A stretch of 64,000 nt of DNA from Pseudoduganella namucuonensis (GTDB lineage: Bacteria; Pseudomonadota; Gammaproteobacteria; Burkholderiales; Burkholderiaceae_D): the NCBI RefSeq assembly GCF_900116645.1, contig NZ_FPBO01000012.1, positions 1 through 64,000 of the forward strand. Direction: 5' to 3'. A program made the position numbers and the translations under genes. How positions within the stretch are numbered: position 1 is the stretch's first letter; every line of letters begins with the position of its first letter. Shown in pieces: positions 63,114 through 64,000 of the stretch. Below the pieces are notes generated by a model. The model saw nothing but the letters and a program-made list of their open reading frames with translations, was not told the DNA's origin and searched no databases.

Positions 63114-64000
63114 TCATTGCGCCGTGCCCGGCGTGGCCGGCGCGCCCGATTGTCCGCGCTCGGTCCCGCCCTCGCGGCGGTGGCGGCGCTCTCCTCCGCC
63201 CTGCCCGTCCGCGCCAGGCTGCGCGCCGTCGCGGCGGTGGCGGCGTTCTCCGGCCGGCTCGGACGCCCCCGGGGCGGCGGCACCGGCCGCTGCGCCGGCG
63301 GGCGGGGACGCGCCATCCGCTCCCGCCTGCCCGCCACCTTGGCCGCCGCGATTGCCCCGCCGGCCGCCGCCGCCCGCCGCCGGCTTGTCGCCCGGCAGCG
63401 TGACCTTGGCGCCGTCCTTCAGGCGGTCCGCCCCCTCGGTGATCACTTTCTCGCCCGCCTTCAGGCCGGTGCGGATCTCCGTCCTGTCCACCGTGGACTG
63501 CCCGCGCGTCACCGGACGGACCGACACCGTGCGGTCCTCCTTCAGCACGTAGACGTAATCGCCCTTGGTGCCGTGCCGCAGCGCCGTCACCGGCACCATC
63601 ACCGCGTCCTTGATGGTGCGCAGCTCAAGCCGCACGTTGACGAACTGGCTGGGGAACAGCGTGTTTTTGGTGTTGGCGAACCTCGCCTTGGCCTTGATGG
63701 TGCCGGTCTGCGTGTCGACCTGGTTGTCCAGCGCCGAGAAGCGCCCGGTGTCGAGCGCGTTGGCGCGCGTGCGATCCAGCGCCACGGCGTTCAAGGGCTC
63801 GCCCGCCTGCACGCCCGCCATCACATCCGGCGCCCGGTCCTGCGGCACCGAGAACTCCACGTCGATGGGCGACAACTGCGTGATCACCGCGATGCCCGCC
63901 GTGTCGCCCGAGCTGACCAGGTTCCCCACGTCCACCACCCGCAGGCCCACCCGGCCGCTGATCGGCGCGATCACCTTGGTGTAGCCCAGGTTCAGCCGCG
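63114..64000 (-). CDS. mdtA: RND periplasmic adaptor MdtA-like, C-terminal part (5' end outside window)
   Basis: The frame is open to the right edge. The visible part has [24 protein letters not shown] (lipoyl/barrel-sandwich end), the beta-barrel domain [17 protein letters not shown] and the membrane-proximal [19 protein letters not shown]. It joins the pump subunits to the outer-membrane channel. After the family's usual end an extra tail of about 85 residues is Gly/Ala/Arg-rich and repeats GERRHRRDG / [10 protein letters not shown]; this tail is unusual and probably disordered. Confidence 0.93.
   Translation of the reverse strand, partial: RLNLGYTKVIAPISGRVGLRVVDVGNLVSSGDTAGIAVITQLSPIDVEFSVPQDRAPDVMAGVQAGEPLNAVALDRTRANALDTGRFSALDNQVDTQTGTIKAKARFANTKNTLFPSQFVNVRLELRTIKDAVMVPVTALRHGTKGDYVYVLKEDRTVSVRPVTRGQSTVDRTEIRTGLKAGEKVITEGADRLKDGAKVTLPGDKPAAGGGGRRGNRGGQGGGQAGADGASPPAGAAAGAAAPGASEPAGERRHRRDGAQPGADGQGGGERRHRREGGTERGQSGAPATPGTAQ
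63172..63245. repeat. 17-bp direct repeats in the MdtA tail
   Basis: TCGCGGCGGTGGCGGCG occurs at 63172-63188 and again at 63229-63245. It encodes the repeated RRHRR blocks of the tail. A small in-gene duplication. Confidence 0.7.

Noticed and set aside
60011..63403. Very long open frame on the plus strand opposite mdtB (over 1100 codons)
   Set aside because: Antisense frame of a GC-rich gene; His/Gln/Arg-rich low-complexity protein with no domain, while the minus strand encodes a perfect RND pump.

Overview
The window is about 64 kb of GC-rich DNA with densely packed genes. It looks like a chromosome segment from an environmental betaproteobacterium. The best fit is Oxalobacteraceae (a Massilia, Duganella or Pseudoduganella relative), which is an inference. 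It rests on high GC, the succinylase diaminopimelate genes with a type IV pilus ATPase between dapD and dapE, a TPP-riboswitch-controlled TonB receptor, an MdtABC-type pump and many two-component and chemotaxis-like proteins. No rRNA, tRNA, prophage or CRISPR array was seen.

Layout. 1-570: end of an IS200/IS605-family element (TnpB C-terminus and right-end hairpin). 770-8600, mostly minus strand: small secreted protein, SRPBCC protein, cytochrome P450, VOC protein (plus), M16 protease and a 14-TM drug efflux MFS. 8600-12000, plus: LysR regulator divergent from the efflux gene, then MlaE-like permease, MlaD-like MCE protein and a lipoprotein. 12000-18960: hybrid histidine kinase, RhlE-like helicase, M19 dipeptidase, a lone DUF4157 protein, a Mut7-C RNase-like protein and two VOC proteins. 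18960-28790, plus: dapC, dapD, a PilU-like ATPase, an unrecognised two-gene cassette, an MFS transporter, an Spx/ArsC-like protein, dapE, prmB and a YheS-like ABC-F ATPase. 28800-37740: CheW, an HDOD protein, ArfB, two tandem FapA/DUF342 proteins and an OmpR/EnvZ-type pair. 37740-42950: a long nested palindrome, a hexuronate-type MFS with a palindromic operator, then VOC, YciI, double-YciI and an ECF42-type sigma factor. 42990-49000: GFA protein, YqhD-type alcohol dehydrogenase, TPP riboswitch with TonB receptor, converging on a PnuC/PnuT-like transporter, NadR-like kinase and small outer-membrane protein. 49040-64000, minus: S46 dipeptidyl-peptidase, a HisKA_3 kinase coupled to a CheB-CheR-PAS protein, and an mdtABC-oprM-type RND operon whose adaptor runs off the right edge.

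How genes work together. The dap genes supply lysine and meso-diaminopimelate. The riboswitch, receptor, PnuC-like carrier and kinase look like a vitamin (probably thiamine) capture and phosphorylation route and are the most interesting system here. The sigma factor and YciI genes form a recognisable ECF42 module. Three GGGG(A/T)CAG-type palindromes, the 157-bp nested palindrome at 37738 and the GCCCAGGGC repeats at 44693-44845 are structured intergenic DNA that the genes do not explain.
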